64,000 nucleotides of DNA from assembly GCF_013839445.1 (NCBI RefSeq), contig NZ_JACDIT010000001.1, positions 310,001 through 374,000 of the forward strand, given 5' to 3'. The notes beneath the pieces are model-generated. The model did no database searches. It was not told where the DNA came from and saw nothing but the letters and a program-made list of their open reading frames with translations. The position numbers and the translations under genes were made by a program. Below, one piece after another: positions 44,082-53,322 of the stretch. Numbering within the stretch: the stretch's first letter is position 1; the number at the start of each line of letters is the position of its first letter. The stretch comes from Chthonobacter albigriseus (GTDB taxonomy: Bacteria; Pseudomonadota; Alphaproteobacteria; Rhizobiales; Pleomorphomonadaceae).

Positions 44082-44369
44082 CTATTCCTTGCCGTCGCGG
44101 GCGACGAACTTGAAGAAGCGGCTGGTGGAGCCGTCCTTGGTCTTCTCCTGGTAGAGGAAGGCCAGGTTCTTCTCGTCGAACTTCTCGAAGAACTCGTCCC
44201 ATGTGATCTCGTCGAGCGCGTTGTCGTCGCCGCGACCCGGGAAATCGATCCTGAGGATGCCGGTTTCGCCCTTGTCATGGGTGGCCGCCACCGAGGACGG
44301 CCGGCCGCCGCGCTCCTCGGTCCACTTGCGGATGGTGTCGTGATCGGTGGTGGTCTTCGCTTCCGACAT
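44082..44369 (-). CDS. small conserved protein of unknown function
   Basis: A 95-residue soluble protein starting at ATG 44369. It contains TTTDHDTIRKWTEERGGRPSS near the N-terminus, then GILRIDFPG and ALDEITWDEFFEKFDEKNLAFLYQ. I recall this family from many genomes, often mislabelled as a glucan-branching enzyme, but there is no such catalytic domain here. It lies 86 bp downstream of the UPF0314 gene on the same strand. Function unknown. Confidence 0.75.
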   Translation of the reverse strand: MSEAKTTTDHDTIRKWTEERGGRPSSVAATHDKGETGILRIDFPGRGDDNALDEITWDEFFEKFDEKNLAFLYQEKTKDGSTSRFFKFVARDGKE

Positions 44370-44455
44370 GGATCGCCTCCGTTCGTCGTCGTTCCCCTGG
44401 TTCCCGGGAAGAACCTGCGACGGCGGCAAAGGTTCGCGATCGGCGGCGCGCTCGT

Positions 44456-45055
44456 TCAGGACCCGCTCTGCCAGGACCTGATCGCCTCGATCGGCCAGAG
44501 CAGCATGATCACGTTGAGGGTCAGGTTGTCGCGGATCATCCAGCCCACGAAGACCTCGGCCGCGAGCGCCAGGACCAGCGTCACCGGCCAAGGCAGCCGC
44601 GCTGCCAGCACGAAGCCCGCGATCATCGAGACCACGTCGAAGGCGGAGTTCAAGACGCTGTCGCCGTAGTAGTCGAGCGCGATGGTCGCGGTGCGGTAGC
44701 GGTCGATGATGACGGGCGAGTTCTCCGCGATCTCCCATGCCGCCTCGATCAGGGTCGCGGCCGAGAGCCTGGCGCCGAAGGACCAGCGCCGGGCCACCAG
44801 CCACAGCACGAAGAAGAACACGAACCCGTGGATCACGTGAGACGGCGTGTACCAATCGAAAAGGTGTTGCGAGTTGTCGGGCGAATTCACTTCGCCCACC
44901 CACAGCTTCACCGTTCCGCATTCGCAGATCGGAACCCGCCCCATGGCCAGCAGGATCGCCGCCATGCAGACGGTGATCCCGAGGACGACAAGGCTCCAGA
45001 ACCGTGTCCGCCGGGGCGCGTCGCCGGCTGTTTCGATCAGGGCTTCACCACTCAA
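44456..45055 (-). CDS. UPF0314/DUF2585 family membrane protein
   Basis: A 199-residue membrane protein with four or five hydrophobic segments. Blocks MGRVPICECGTVKLW, SPDNSQHLFDWYTPSHVIHGF, EAAWEIAENSPVIIDRYR and LDYYGDSVLNS are diagnostic for UPF0314/DUF2585, a family common in Hyphomicrobiales and of unknown role. TTG 45055 is preferred because GGAGGAG precedes it at about 6 nt and it gives the family length. The frame is open to a GTG at 45148 that has no ribosome-binding site. Confidence 0.88.
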   Translation of the reverse strand: MSGEALIETAGDAPRRTRFWSLVVLGITVCMAAILLAMGRVPICECGTVKLWVGEVNSPDNSQHLFDWYTPSHVIHGFVFFFVLWLVARRWSFGARLSAATLIEAAWEIAENSPVIIDRYRTATIALDYYGDSVLNSAFDVVSMIAGFVLAARLPWPVTLVLALAAEVFVGWMIRDNLTLNVIMLLWPIEAIRSWQSGS

Positions 45056-45269
45056 ACCGGTCTCCTCCAGCGTTCCCCCGAGGCTTGCGTCCGCCGTCTC
45101 ACGGCAACGTGATCCTTCGGGCGGCCATTTGGCTGCCTGCCGATACACTCCGTGACACTTTCAGAGGTTTTCCAGAAAGCGCAGGCTACAATATTGCTCG
45201 ACATGCAACGCGGCCCCACGGCTGCGTCTCATCTCCTTGTGCCCTCGTCAATCCCGGAGCCGCCTACCG

Positions 45270-46547
45270 ATGGCCGTGTGGAAGCAGATCCTGGTGGTCC
45301 TCGTTCTTGCGCTGGCCGGCGCCTACGCCTGGGCAACGTTCGACCCGGCGGGCCGGGAGCGTCTTGCCGGGCTTGGCGTACCGGCCTGGGCGCTGCCCTC
45401 GCCCCCGGCGAATGAAGCCGCCGAAGGCGGTGAAGGCCAGGGACGGCCGCGCGGCGGTCAGCAGGCAGGCGGACAGGGCGGGGGTCAGCAAGCCGGAGGT
45501 GGCGGGCGGCGCGGTCCGGGTGGACCCGCACCGGTCACGACCGCTGCGGCTGGCGAGGCGATCACCAACGACCGTGTGTCGGCGATCGGCACCGCGGAAG
45601 CGGACAAGACGGTTACCGTCTTCCCACGCTCGACAGGCATGGTCGACGCGGTGCTGTTCCAATCGGGCGAGCGGGTTGAAGCCGGTCAGGTGCTGGTCCG
45701 GCTGGATGCCGATGCCGAGGCGATCGCGATGGAGCGTGCGAACGTCACGCTGGGTGACGCCCGCGCCAAGGTGGAGCGCTACGACCGGCTGGCCGCGAAT
45801 TCCTCGATCAGTTCCGTGGAGCGGGACGCCGCCCGCTCGGAACTCGCATCGGCCGAACTGGCCGTCCGCGAAGCGCGGCTGGCGCTCGACCGTCGTGAAG
45901 TGAAGTCGCCGTTCTCTGGCATCATCGGGCTGACCGACGTGGAGGTGGGCGACATGGTCTCCGCGACCTCCGAGATCGCCACGATCGACGATCGCTCCAC
46001 GCTCAAGGTGGAGTTCCGAATTCCCGAGGCTTTCGCTGCCAAGGCGGCCTTGAACCAGACCGTGACTGCCACGACGCCGTCCCGGCCGGGAGAAACATTC
46101 GAAGGGATGGTTTCGGCGATCGGCAGCCGGATTGAAGCCGACAGCCGGACGCTTGTGGTCCAGGCGCGCCTGGACAACAGCTCCGACCTGCTGCGGCCGG
46201 GCATGTCCTTCCTGGTGGAACTGCGTTTCGACGGCGACCCGCGCGTCTCCGTTCCGGCCCTCTCCGTCCAGTGGGATCGCGAGGGCTCTTATGTCTGGAA
46301 GGTCGCCGAGGGCAAGGTCGCTCGCACAAGCGTCGCCATCGTCGAACGGAATGCCGAGATGGTGCTCGTGGAGGGTGACCTCGCCAAGGGCGACATCGTT
46401 GTCGTGGAGGGCGTCCAGCGCCTGCGCCAGGGCGCGACGATCGCCGATGCGGCCGCAGCGACGACTCCTGTGGCTGACCCGGCGGGCGCGACACCGACGC
46501 CAGCGGCCGGCGACGGTTCGTCTGCGCCGCAGGCCAAGCGCGGCTGA
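45270..46547 (+). CDS. RND efflux periplasmic adaptor subunit
   Basis: A 425-residue membrane-fusion protein that links an RND pump to an outer-membrane channel. After a membrane anchor (about 5-25) there is an unusual Gly/Gln/Arg-rich linker (about 55-90). Then come the lipoyl halves (GMVDAVLFQSGERVEAGQVLVRLD and RREVKSPFSGIIGLTDVEVGD), a short helical hairpin and the beta-barrel and membrane-proximal domains (VQARLDNSSDLLRPGMSFLVEL). A low-complexity Ala/Pro/Thr tail ends it. It lies 11 bp before the pump gene. No outer-membrane factor gene is adjacent. Confidence 0.92.
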   Translation: MAVWKQILVVLVLALAGAYAWATFDPAGRERLAGLGVPAWALPSPPANEAAEGGEGQGRPRGGQQAGGQGGGQQAGGGGRRGPGGPAPVTTAAAGEAITNDRVSAIGTAEADKTVTVFPRSTGMVDAVLFQSGERVEAGQVLVRLDADAEAIAMERANVTLGDARAKVERYDRLAANSSISSVERDAARSELASAELAVREARLALDRREVKSPFSGIIGLTDVEVGDMVSATSEIATIDDRSTLKVEFRIPEAFAAKAALNQTVTATTPSRPGETFEGMVSAIGSRIEADSRTLVVQARLDNSSDLLRPGMSFLVELRFDGDPRVSVPALSVQWDREGSYVWKVAEGKVARTSVAIVERNAEMVLVEGDLAKGDIVVVEGVQRLRQGATIADAAAATTPVADPAGATPTPAAGDGSSAPQAKRG

Positions 46548-46558
46548 GGGAGACGCCC

Positions 46559-49500
46559 ATGTCCAGTTCCGGATCCGATCGGCCGACCCACCGCTCGGCG
46601 GCGTTCACCGCCCTCTTCGTCCGACGGCCGGTGCTGGCGCTCGTCATCAACGCGCTGATCATCGTGGCGGGCCTGGCCGCCTTCAACGGCATCGAGATCC
46701 GCGAGCTGCCTGACATCGATCGCCCCGTAGTGACGGTGACAGTGAACTACGACGGCGCCTCGCCCGAGACGGTGGATTCGGAGATCACCGCGGAGGTGGA
46801 GAGCGCGGCTTCGCGCGTCGCCGGCGTGTCGTCGATCTCGGGGCAGTCGCAGTTCGGACGGGCCCGTGTGACCGTCGAGTTCCTCGACAGCGTCGACCTC
46901 AACGTCGCGGCCAACGATCTCCGGGATGCCGTCTCGCGCATCCGGAACAGCCTCCCCGACGACATCGACGAGCCGCAGATCGTCAAGGCCGATGCCAACG
47001 GCGAGGCGATCATGCGCGTCAGCGTGATCGCCGACGACATGTCGATCGAGGCGCTGACGACGCTCGTCGATACGCGCATCACCGACCGGCTCGCTGCGGT
47101 GGACGGTGTCGCCGACGTGCAGCTGTTCGGCGACCAGGAGGCGATCTTCCGGATCGACGTGGATCAGGCGGCGCTTGCCGCGCGCGGGCTGACGATCGGT
47201 GATCTCGGGACGGCGCTCGCCACGGTGACCTTCGACGCGCCGGCAGGATCCCTGTCCAATCCGAACCAGAGCCTGGTTGTGAGGGCCGACGCCCGTCTGG
47301 TCGATCCGGAGGAGATCTCCAACCTCCTGATCAACGCGACCACCCGCGTCAAGGATGTCGCGACGGTTACGCTCGGGCCGGACATTCGCCAGTCGCAGCT
47401 GCGGGTCAACGGCAAGACCGGCGTCGGGCTCGGGATCGTCCGGGCCGCGCAGTCGAACACCATCGAGATCTCGGAGGCCGTGCGCGCCGCCGTCGCGGAG
47501 CTCAAGCCGACGTTGCCGGAGGGGGTCGACATCCGCGTCACCTCCGACGACGCGCAGTTCATCAATGGGGCCCTTCACGAGGTGGAGATCGCGCTCGGGC
47601 TCGGCGTCGTCATCGTCGTCGCGGTGATCTGGCTGTTCCTGGCGGACTGGCGGGCCACGCTGATCCCGACGCTGACGATCCCGGTCTCGCTGATCGGCAC
47701 GCTTGCTGCCATGTGGGTGGTCGGTTTCTCCATCAACATCCTCACCCTGCTCGCACTGGTGCTTGCCACCGGCCTCGTGGTCGACGACGCGATCGTGGTG
47801 CTTGAGAACATCGTCCGAAGGCGCGCGCAGGGCATGAAGCCGCGCGCTGCTGCGGTGCTCGGCACCACCGAGGTGTTCTTCGCCGTGTTGGCCACCACCG
47901 CGACGCTCGCCGCCGTGTTCGTGCCGATCTCGTTCCTGCCCGGCACGGCCGGCGGCCTGTTCCGGGAATTCGGCTTCGTGCTCGCCATCTCGGTCGGCAT
48001 CTCCTCGATCACCGCACTGACCTTCGGGCCGATGCTCGCCGCCACGCTGCTGCCGGACGTCAGCGAGACCCCAGAGCGGCGATCCTTCGCGGGCAAGGTG
48101 CTGGATGGGATCGGCGGCGTGCTCGCCCGGTTCTACATGCGCGGGCTCAAGGCGGCGCTGGCTGCGCCCGTGGTCGTCATCGCGCTCTGCCTCGCGTTCG
48201 GGGGCGCGGCCTGGATCGCCTTCGCCAATCTTCCGCGCGAACTCACGCCGCAGGAGGACCGCGGCGTGGTGCTGATGTCGGTGTCGGCCCCGCAGGGCGT
48301 CTCGATCGACTACACGGCGCGGCAGATGGACAAGATCAACGCCATCCTGCAGCCCTACCTGGAGACCGGCGAAGGCGCGGCGATCTTCTCGATCGCTGGG
48401 CGGGGCGGCAACGTGAACTCCGGCTTCGTGGTGCTGACGCTCACCGACTGGGCGGAGCGCGACCGGAGCCAGCAGGCGATCGCGGCGGAGATCAACGGCA
48501 AGGTGTCGAAGATCCCCGGCGTGCGCGCCTTCGCGATCAATCCGAACAGCCTCGGCATCCGCGGCGGCGGCCAGGGTTTGCGCTTCGCGCTGCTCGGCCC
48601 GGACTACCGCAGCCTTGGCGACGCGGCCAACCAGCTGATCGCTGCGATGGAAGCAAGGCCGGAATTCCGCAACATCCGCCTCGACGCGGAACCGACGCAG
48701 CCGCAGCTTTCCGTGCAGATCGACCGCGATCAGGCCCAGGATCTCGGCGTCTCGATCGACGGCCTCGGTGAGGCGCTGCAGGCGGTGCTCGACGGACGCA
48801 AGATCGCCGACGTCAACGCGGGCGAGCGAACCATTCCGGTGAAGCTGATCTCGACGGGTGTCGCCATCGACGACCCGAAGGATCTGGAGAACGTGTTTGT
48901 GCGCACCGGCGACGGGCGCATGGTGCCGATCTCCTCGATTGCGACCATCCGCGAAGAAGCCGTGGCTCCGTCGCTATCCCGCGAGGCGCAGCAGCGGGCG
49001 GTGCCGATCACGGCGGAGCTCAACGGCGTCGCCCTCCAGGAAGCGCTGGATGCCGTCCGCGTTCTGGCCGCCGATACGCTGGAGGACCGGTTCCGGATCG
49101 AGCCGCTCGGCGAGGCGGCGACGCTGGAGGAGACGTCCAGCGGTCTTGCGATCACCTTCGGCTTCGCGATCATCGTGATCCTGCTGGTGCTCGCCGCGCA
49201 GTTCGAAAGCTTCGTCGCGGCCTTCATCATCATCGCGACCGTGCCGTTCGGGCTGGCGGCGGCGGTATTCGCGATGGTGCTGACCGGCGGATCGCTCAAT
49301 CTCTACAGCCAGATCGGCCTCGTCATGCTTGTCGGCATCATGGCCAAGAACGGCATCCTGATCGTGGAGTTCGCCAACCAGCTGCGCGACGAGGGGATGT
49401 CCGTCCGCCGCTCCATCGAGGAGGCCTGCCGGATCCGGCTGCGTCCGGTGATGATGACGATGATCGCCACGATCGTCGGCGCCGTGCCGCTGACGATCGC

Positions 49501-49720
49501 GTTCGGCGCCGGCGCGGAAGCCCGGCAGGCGCTCGGCTGGGTGCTGGTCGGCGGCCTCGGCATCGCAACGGTCTTCACGCTCTACCTGACGCCCGTCGTC
49601 TACCTGCTGCTCGCCGGCTTCTCCAAACCGCGGGCGAGTGAGGAAGCCAAGCTCGCCAAGGAACTGCGGGAAGCGGAAGGCCTCCGCCTGATCGACGATC
49701 ACGCCCTGCCGGCGGAGTGA
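46559..49720 (+). CDS. RND efflux transporter permease (HAE-1-like)
   Basis: A 1053-residue proton-driven inner-membrane pump, normal length. It has the first helix VRRPVLALVINALIIVAGLAAF, two large periplasmic loops, and the proton-relay Asp pair in TGLVVDDAIVVLENI. A C-terminal block MLVGIMAKNGILIVEFANQLR mirrors that motif in the second half. The repeat organisation (LPDIDRPVVTVTVNYDGASPETVDSEI near residue 45) fits multidrug pumps. GGGAG 6 nt upstream supports ATG 46559. Substrate not predictable. Confidence 0.95.
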   Translation: MSSSGSDRPTHRSAAFTALFVRRPVLALVINALIIVAGLAAFNGIEIRELPDIDRPVVTVTVNYDGASPETVDSEITAEVESAASRVAGVSSISGQSQFGRARVTVEFLDSVDLNVAANDLRDAVSRIRNSLPDDIDEPQIVKADANGEAIMRVSVIADDMSIEALTTLVDTRITDRLAAVDGVADVQLFGDQEAIFRIDVDQAALAARGLTIGDLGTALATVTFDAPAGSLSNPNQSLVVRADARLVDPEEISNLLINATTRVKDVATVTLGPDIRQSQLRVNGKTGVGLGIVRAAQSNTIEISEAVRAAVAELKPTLPEGVDIRVTSDDAQFINGALHEVEIALGLGVVIVVAVIWLFLADWRATLIPTLTIPVSLIGTLAAMWVVGFSINILTLLALVLATGLVVDDAIVVLENIVRRRAQGMKPRAAAVLGTTEVFFAVLATTATLAAVFVPISFLPGTAGGLFREFGFVLAISVGISSITALTFGPMLAATLLPDVSETPERRSFAGKVLDGIGGVLARFYMRGLKAALAAPVVVIALCLAFGGAAWIAFANLPRELTPQEDRGVVLMSVSAPQGVSIDYTARQMDKINAILQPYLETGEGAAIFSIAGRGGNVNSGFVVLTLTDWAERDRSQQAIAAEINGKVSKIPGVRAFAINPNSLGIRGGGQGLRFALLGPDYRSLGDAANQLIAAMEARPEFRNIRLDAEPTQPQLSVQIDRDQAQDLGVSIDGLGEALQAVLDGRKIADVNAGERTIPVKLISTGVAIDDPKDLENVFVRTGDGRMVPISSIATIREEAVAPSLSREAQQRAVPITAELNGVALQEALDAVRVLAADTLEDRFRIEPLGEAATLEETSSGLAITFGFAIIVILLVLAAQFESFVAAFIIIATVPFGLAAAVFAMVLTGGSLNLYSQIGLVMLVGIMAKNGILIVEFANQLRDEGMSVRRSIEEACRIRLRPVMMTMIATIVGAVPLTIAFGAGAEARQALGWVLVGGLGIATVFTLYLTPVVYLLLAGFSKPRASEEAKLAKELREAEGLRLIDDHALPAE

Positions 49721-49730
49721 TCCTCCAGCC

Positions 49731-50543
49731 TCAGCGCTCGTCCTTGCGACGGAGCTTCCGCTCCAGGGCGCCGAGGGCCAGCGACAGGCCCAGCGTCATG
49801 ACGAGATAGAGGAAGGCGACGATGTTGTAGGTCTCGAAGTAACGGAAGTTGTTGGTGGCCGCCACCTTGCCCATGTAGGCGATGTCGGCGACGCCGATGG
49901 CGGAGACCAGGGCGCTGTCCTTGATCATCGCGATGAAGTCGTTGCCGAGCGGGGGGAGCACAACGCGGATCGCCTGCGGCAGGATGATCAGGCGGAAGAC
50001 CTGCGACCGTCGAAGGCCGAGGGCCGTCGCCGCCTCCACCTGCCCGCTGCCGACGGACAGGAACCCGGCCCGGAAGATCTCCGCGATGAAGGCGGCGTAG
50101 CCGATCATCAGCGCAAAGACAGCGCGCCAGATCAGGTCGATATCGCGCACAGCGACCGCCGGCAGATAGCCGGCTTCGATCGCTGCGGCGAAGACGCCGT
50201 TGTAAGCGCCGACGAGCGCCGGCACCCCCACGAAGGCGGTGTAGGAGAGGATGACGATGACCGGAATGCCGCGGATCAGCTGCACGTAGAACCGCGCCAC
50301 CTCTCGCAGCACCCGGTACCGGGACAATTGCGCGGCCGCGATGAGCAGCCCGAGTGCGCAGGCGAGCGCGAAGCTCGCCAATGTCACCCAGACCGTCATC
50401 CACACGCCGCGGACCACGATCGCGAAAAGGTCGCTGTAGACCGGGTCGCGCCAGATCAGGAACCCGAGCCAAGCGCACAAGGCCAGGATGGCGACCAGCC
50501 ACCAGGGAAACTCGGACCGTTCCACCGAGCCGGGGGCGGACAC
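49731..50543 (-). CDS. amino acid ABC transporter permease (polar amino acid, HisM/GlnP type)
   Basis: A 270-residue permease starting at GTG 50543. The features are GVWMTVWVTLASFALACALGLLIAAAQ, YVQLIRGIPVIVILSYTAF and the coupling loop VEAATALGLRRSQVFRLIILPQAIRVVLPPLGNDFIAMIKDSAL, typical of the His/Glu/Gln importer family. The receptor gene lies 74 bp upstream on the same strand. No ATPase gene is adjacent. Confidence 0.92.
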   Translation of the reverse strand: MSAPGSVERSEFPWWLVAILALCAWLGFLIWRDPVYSDLFAIVVRGVWMTVWVTLASFALACALGLLIAAAQLSRYRVLREVARFYVQLIRGIPVIVILSYTAFVGVPALVGAYNGVFAAAIEAGYLPAVAVRDIDLIWRAVFALMIGYAAFIAEIFRAGFLSVGSGQVEAATALGLRRSQVFRLIILPQAIRVVLPPLGNDFIAMIKDSALVSAIGVADIAYMGKVAATNNFRYFETYNIVAFLYLVMTLGLSLALGALERKLRRKDER

Positions 50544-50617
50544 GGATCAGACCCCGCGCGCTGAACGGCAGGAGAGCCATGACGATGGCCCTCCTGCCCT
50601 GCCGTGAAGGACGTGGC

Positions 50618-51406
50618 TCACTTGTGGGTAAGCCATTTCTCGTTGAGTTTCTCGAAGCTGCCGTCGGCCTTCATCGCCGCGATCGCCGCGTTGAACGGTG
50701 CGACGAGGTCAGAGCCCTTCGGGAAGACGAAGCCGAACTCCTCGGCGCCGAGCACCTCATCGAGCGCCTTCAGCTTGCCGCCGCTCGCCGCGACGAACTT
50801 GTCGGCGCTGTAGCCGTCGGTCAAAAGCAGATCCACGTCGCCGGCATTGAGGGCGAGCAGGCTGTTCTCGAAGGTGTCGAACTGCTTCAGCCGGGGGCTT
50901 CCCTCCGTGCCGCCGAAGAAGGTGCCGACGGCCACATAGTACTGGGAGGTGCCGGGCAGCGCGACGACGGTCAGCTTCTCGTCGGCAGCGAAAGACTTGG
51001 AGTCGCTGAAGCGGGTCTCGTCAGCGCGGATCAGCATGCGGGTGGACGCGGCGAAATAGGCATCGGAGAAATCGACCACGCCCTTGCGCTCTTCGGTGAT
51101 GGTGATCCCATCCGCCCCGGCGTCGAACTGCTTGTCGCGGATCGCCTGGAGCATGATGTCCCACGCCACGATCTTCCATTCGACGGTCGCGTTCAGCCGC
51201 TTGGCGGCCTCGTTGACGACGTCGATGTCGTAGCCGATCGGCTGGTTGGTGGCGGTATCGATGAAGGCATAGGGATTGTAGTCTGCAGCCGTCGCGAAGG
51301 CGATGGTTCTGCCCTTCAAATCCGGAAGTTCGGCCGCTGACGCGCCGACCGTCGCGGCGGCCAGCGTGAACGCGGCGACCGCGAGCGTCTTCAATGTCCT
51401 GAACAT
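50618..51406 (-). CDS. amino acid ABC transporter substrate-binding protein
   Basis: A 262-residue periplasmic receptor with signal peptide about 1-24 (GASAAELP). Mature features are FATAADYNPYAFIDTATNQPIGYDIDVVNEAAKRLN, AWDIMLQAIRDKQFDAGADGITITEERKGVVDFSDAYF and LNEKWLTHK at the end, as in GlnH/ArtJ-type proteins. ATG 51406 fits the signal peptide. It precedes the permease gene. The divergent Na/Pi gene starts 262 bp away. Confidence 0.93.
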   Translation of the reverse strand: MFRTLKTLAVAAFTLAAATVGASAAELPDLKGRTIAFATAADYNPYAFIDTATNQPIGYDIDVVNEAAKRLNATVEWKIVAWDIMLQAIRDKQFDAGADGITITEERKGVVDFSDAYFAASTRMLIRADETRFSDSKSFAADEKLTVVALPGTSQYYVAVGTFFGGTEGSPRLKQFDTFENSLLALNAGDVDLLLTDGYSADKFVAASGGKLKALDEVLGAEEFGFVFPKGSDLVAPFNAAIAAMKADGSFEKLNEKWLTHK

Positions 51407-51668
51407 GATGCCCCCTGTGGCATAGGCATGAAACGGATCGACAGGAATCCGGAGCCGATCAAACGGGATGCGGGGGCGGGAATCAAGCGGGATGGCGCGG
51501 TCGCCAGCGCCCACGGCGCCGCCGTCGGCCCTCCGAGCGCAGGCAGACACTTGCCGGCTTTCGATTCTTGAAGTTTTCTGGTGGGAACATTCTCCATTTC
51601 CTCAGGATTTTGGATTTACCGACTAAGTAAGCACAAGTCCGTGCGGGGCAGGTGGGACAGGGAGCACG

Positions 51669-53318
51669 ATGGCGACGCACACGGTCCTCCTGGATCTCTT
51701 CGGCGGGGTAGCGCTCCTCGTCTGGGCGACGCGGATGGTGAAGACGGGCGTGCTGCGCGCCTTCGAGGACGGGCTGCGCGATCTGATCCGCAGTGCCACA
51801 CAGAACCGGATCCGCGGTCTTGCCGCCGGCATCGCCACAGCGGCCCTGCTGCAGAGCTCGACCGCCGCAGGCCTGCTCGTCGCCTCCTTTGTGGAGCGCG
51901 GGATGATCCCGCTGTCCGGCGCTCTTGCGGTGATGCTCGGCGCCGACATCGGGTCTACGCTGGTGGTGCAGGCGATGTCGCTCGACCTGACCCGACTGGT
52001 GCCCGTCCTGCTGATCGCCGGCGTTGTCGCCTTTCTCAACGGCAAGCAGGCCCGGACGCGACAGGTCGGACGGATCGCGATCGGCCTTGGCCTGATGATC
52101 CTTTCGCTCAGGATGATCGTCGCGGCATCCGCCCCAATGCGCGAAAGCCCGACGCTCGACGCCGTGCTGGCCGCGGTGGGCGGCGATCCGCTGGTCGCCC
52201 TGCTGATCTCCGCGGGGCTGACCTGGCTCGTCCATTCCAGCGTCGCGATGGTGCTCCTGTTCATGACGCTGGCCGGTGCCGGCGTGGTGGCGCCGGAAAC
52301 CGCCGTGGTCCTGGTGCTCGGTGCCAATGTCGGCTCCGGGCTGATCCCGCTCGGGCTGACCGCTGGAGCCGGACCGGAGGTTCGGCGGCTTCTGGCCGGG
52401 AATCTTGCGTTCCGTTTCCTAGGCGCCCTGCTTGCGATTGCCGCGCTTCCCTGGGCTGTGCCCTTCCTCGATCAGGTCGGGCTCGCCCCGGCCTTGCTGG
52501 TCGCCTGCGCTCACACGGGTTTCAACCTTCTGCTCGCCACCGTCTTCCTGCCGCTGACCGGGGCCGCCGCGTCACTTCTCAGCCGGGCCATGCCGGACCC
52601 CGTGGAAGCGCCGTCGCCGGCGCGGCCGGCCCACCTGGACGAGGCTCTGCTCGACCGTCCGAACCTTGCCATCGGGGCCGCAACGCGCGAGGTGATGCGG
52701 CTCGCCGACCTCGTGGAGATGATGCTCCGCGATTCGATCCGTGCGTTCGAAACCGACACGGCCATCGCGCCGGAGACGATTGCGGCGCAGGACGATGCGA
52801 TCGACCGGCTCCAGGAAGCCATCAAGCTCTACCTGACCCGCGTCACGCGGCAGCCGCTGCCGGATATGGACGCGCGGCGATGCTTCGACCTCATCGTCTT
52901 CACCACGAACCTGGAGCATGTCGGCGACATCATCGACAAGAGCCTGCTGATGCTCGCCGCCAAGAAGCAGCGGCAGCACCTGGCCTTTTCCGAAACCGGC
53001 TGGCGGGAGATCCAGCACCTGCACCGGCTGGTGCTCGAGCAGCTCCGCCTAGCCGTGACGGTGTTCGTCACGCAGGACCGGGCGATGGCCCGCGATCTCG
53101 TCGTCCGCAAGGACGAGATCCGGAGCCTGGAGCGGCAGGCGGTGGAAAGCCACCTGGCGCGCCTTCGGGACGGGACCACGGCGTCGATCGAATCGAGCTC
53201 CATCCACCTCGACATCATCCGCGATCTCAAGCGGATCAACGCCCACGTGGCATCGGTCGCCTACCCGATCCTGGAACAGGCTGGCGTGCTGCGCGACACC
53301 CGGCTGAAAAGCGCATGA
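51669..53318 (+). CDS. Na/Pi cotransporter family protein with PhoU-like domain
   Basis: A 549-residue protein. The first 310 residues hold two inverted Na/Pi-cotransport repeats with the paired motifs LLQSSTAAGLLVASFV and WLVHSSVAMVLLFM. The last 200 residues are a PhoU-like helical domain (TRVTRQPLPDMDARRCFDLIVFTTNLEHVGDIIDKSL). It probably takes up or exports phosphate with sodium. It is monocistronic here, converging with the CRTAC1-like gene 4 bp away. Confidence 0.92.
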   Translation: MATHTVLLDLFGGVALLVWATRMVKTGVLRAFEDGLRDLIRSATQNRIRGLAAGIATAALLQSSTAAGLLVASFVERGMIPLSGALAVMLGADIGSTLVVQAMSLDLTRLVPVLLIAGVVAFLNGKQARTRQVGRIAIGLGLMILSLRMIVAASAPMRESPTLDAVLAAVGGDPLVALLISAGLTWLVHSSVAMVLLFMTLAGAGVVAPETAVVLVLGANVGSGLIPLGLTAGAGPEVRRLLAGNLAFRFLGALLAIAALPWAVPFLDQVGLAPALLVACAHTGFNLLLATVFLPLTGAAASLLSRAMPDPVEAPSPARPAHLDEALLDRPNLAIGAATREVMRLADLVEMMLRDSIRAFETDTAIAPETIAAQDDAIDRLQEAIKLYLTRVTRQPLPDMDARRCFDLIVFTTNLEHVGDIIDKSLLMLAAKKQRQHLAFSETGWREIQHLHRLVLEQLRLAVTVFVTQDRAMARDLVVRKDEIRSLERQAVESHLARLRDGTTASIESSSIHLDIIRDLKRINAHVASVAYPILEQAGVLRDTRLKSA

Positions 53319-53322
53319 GCGC

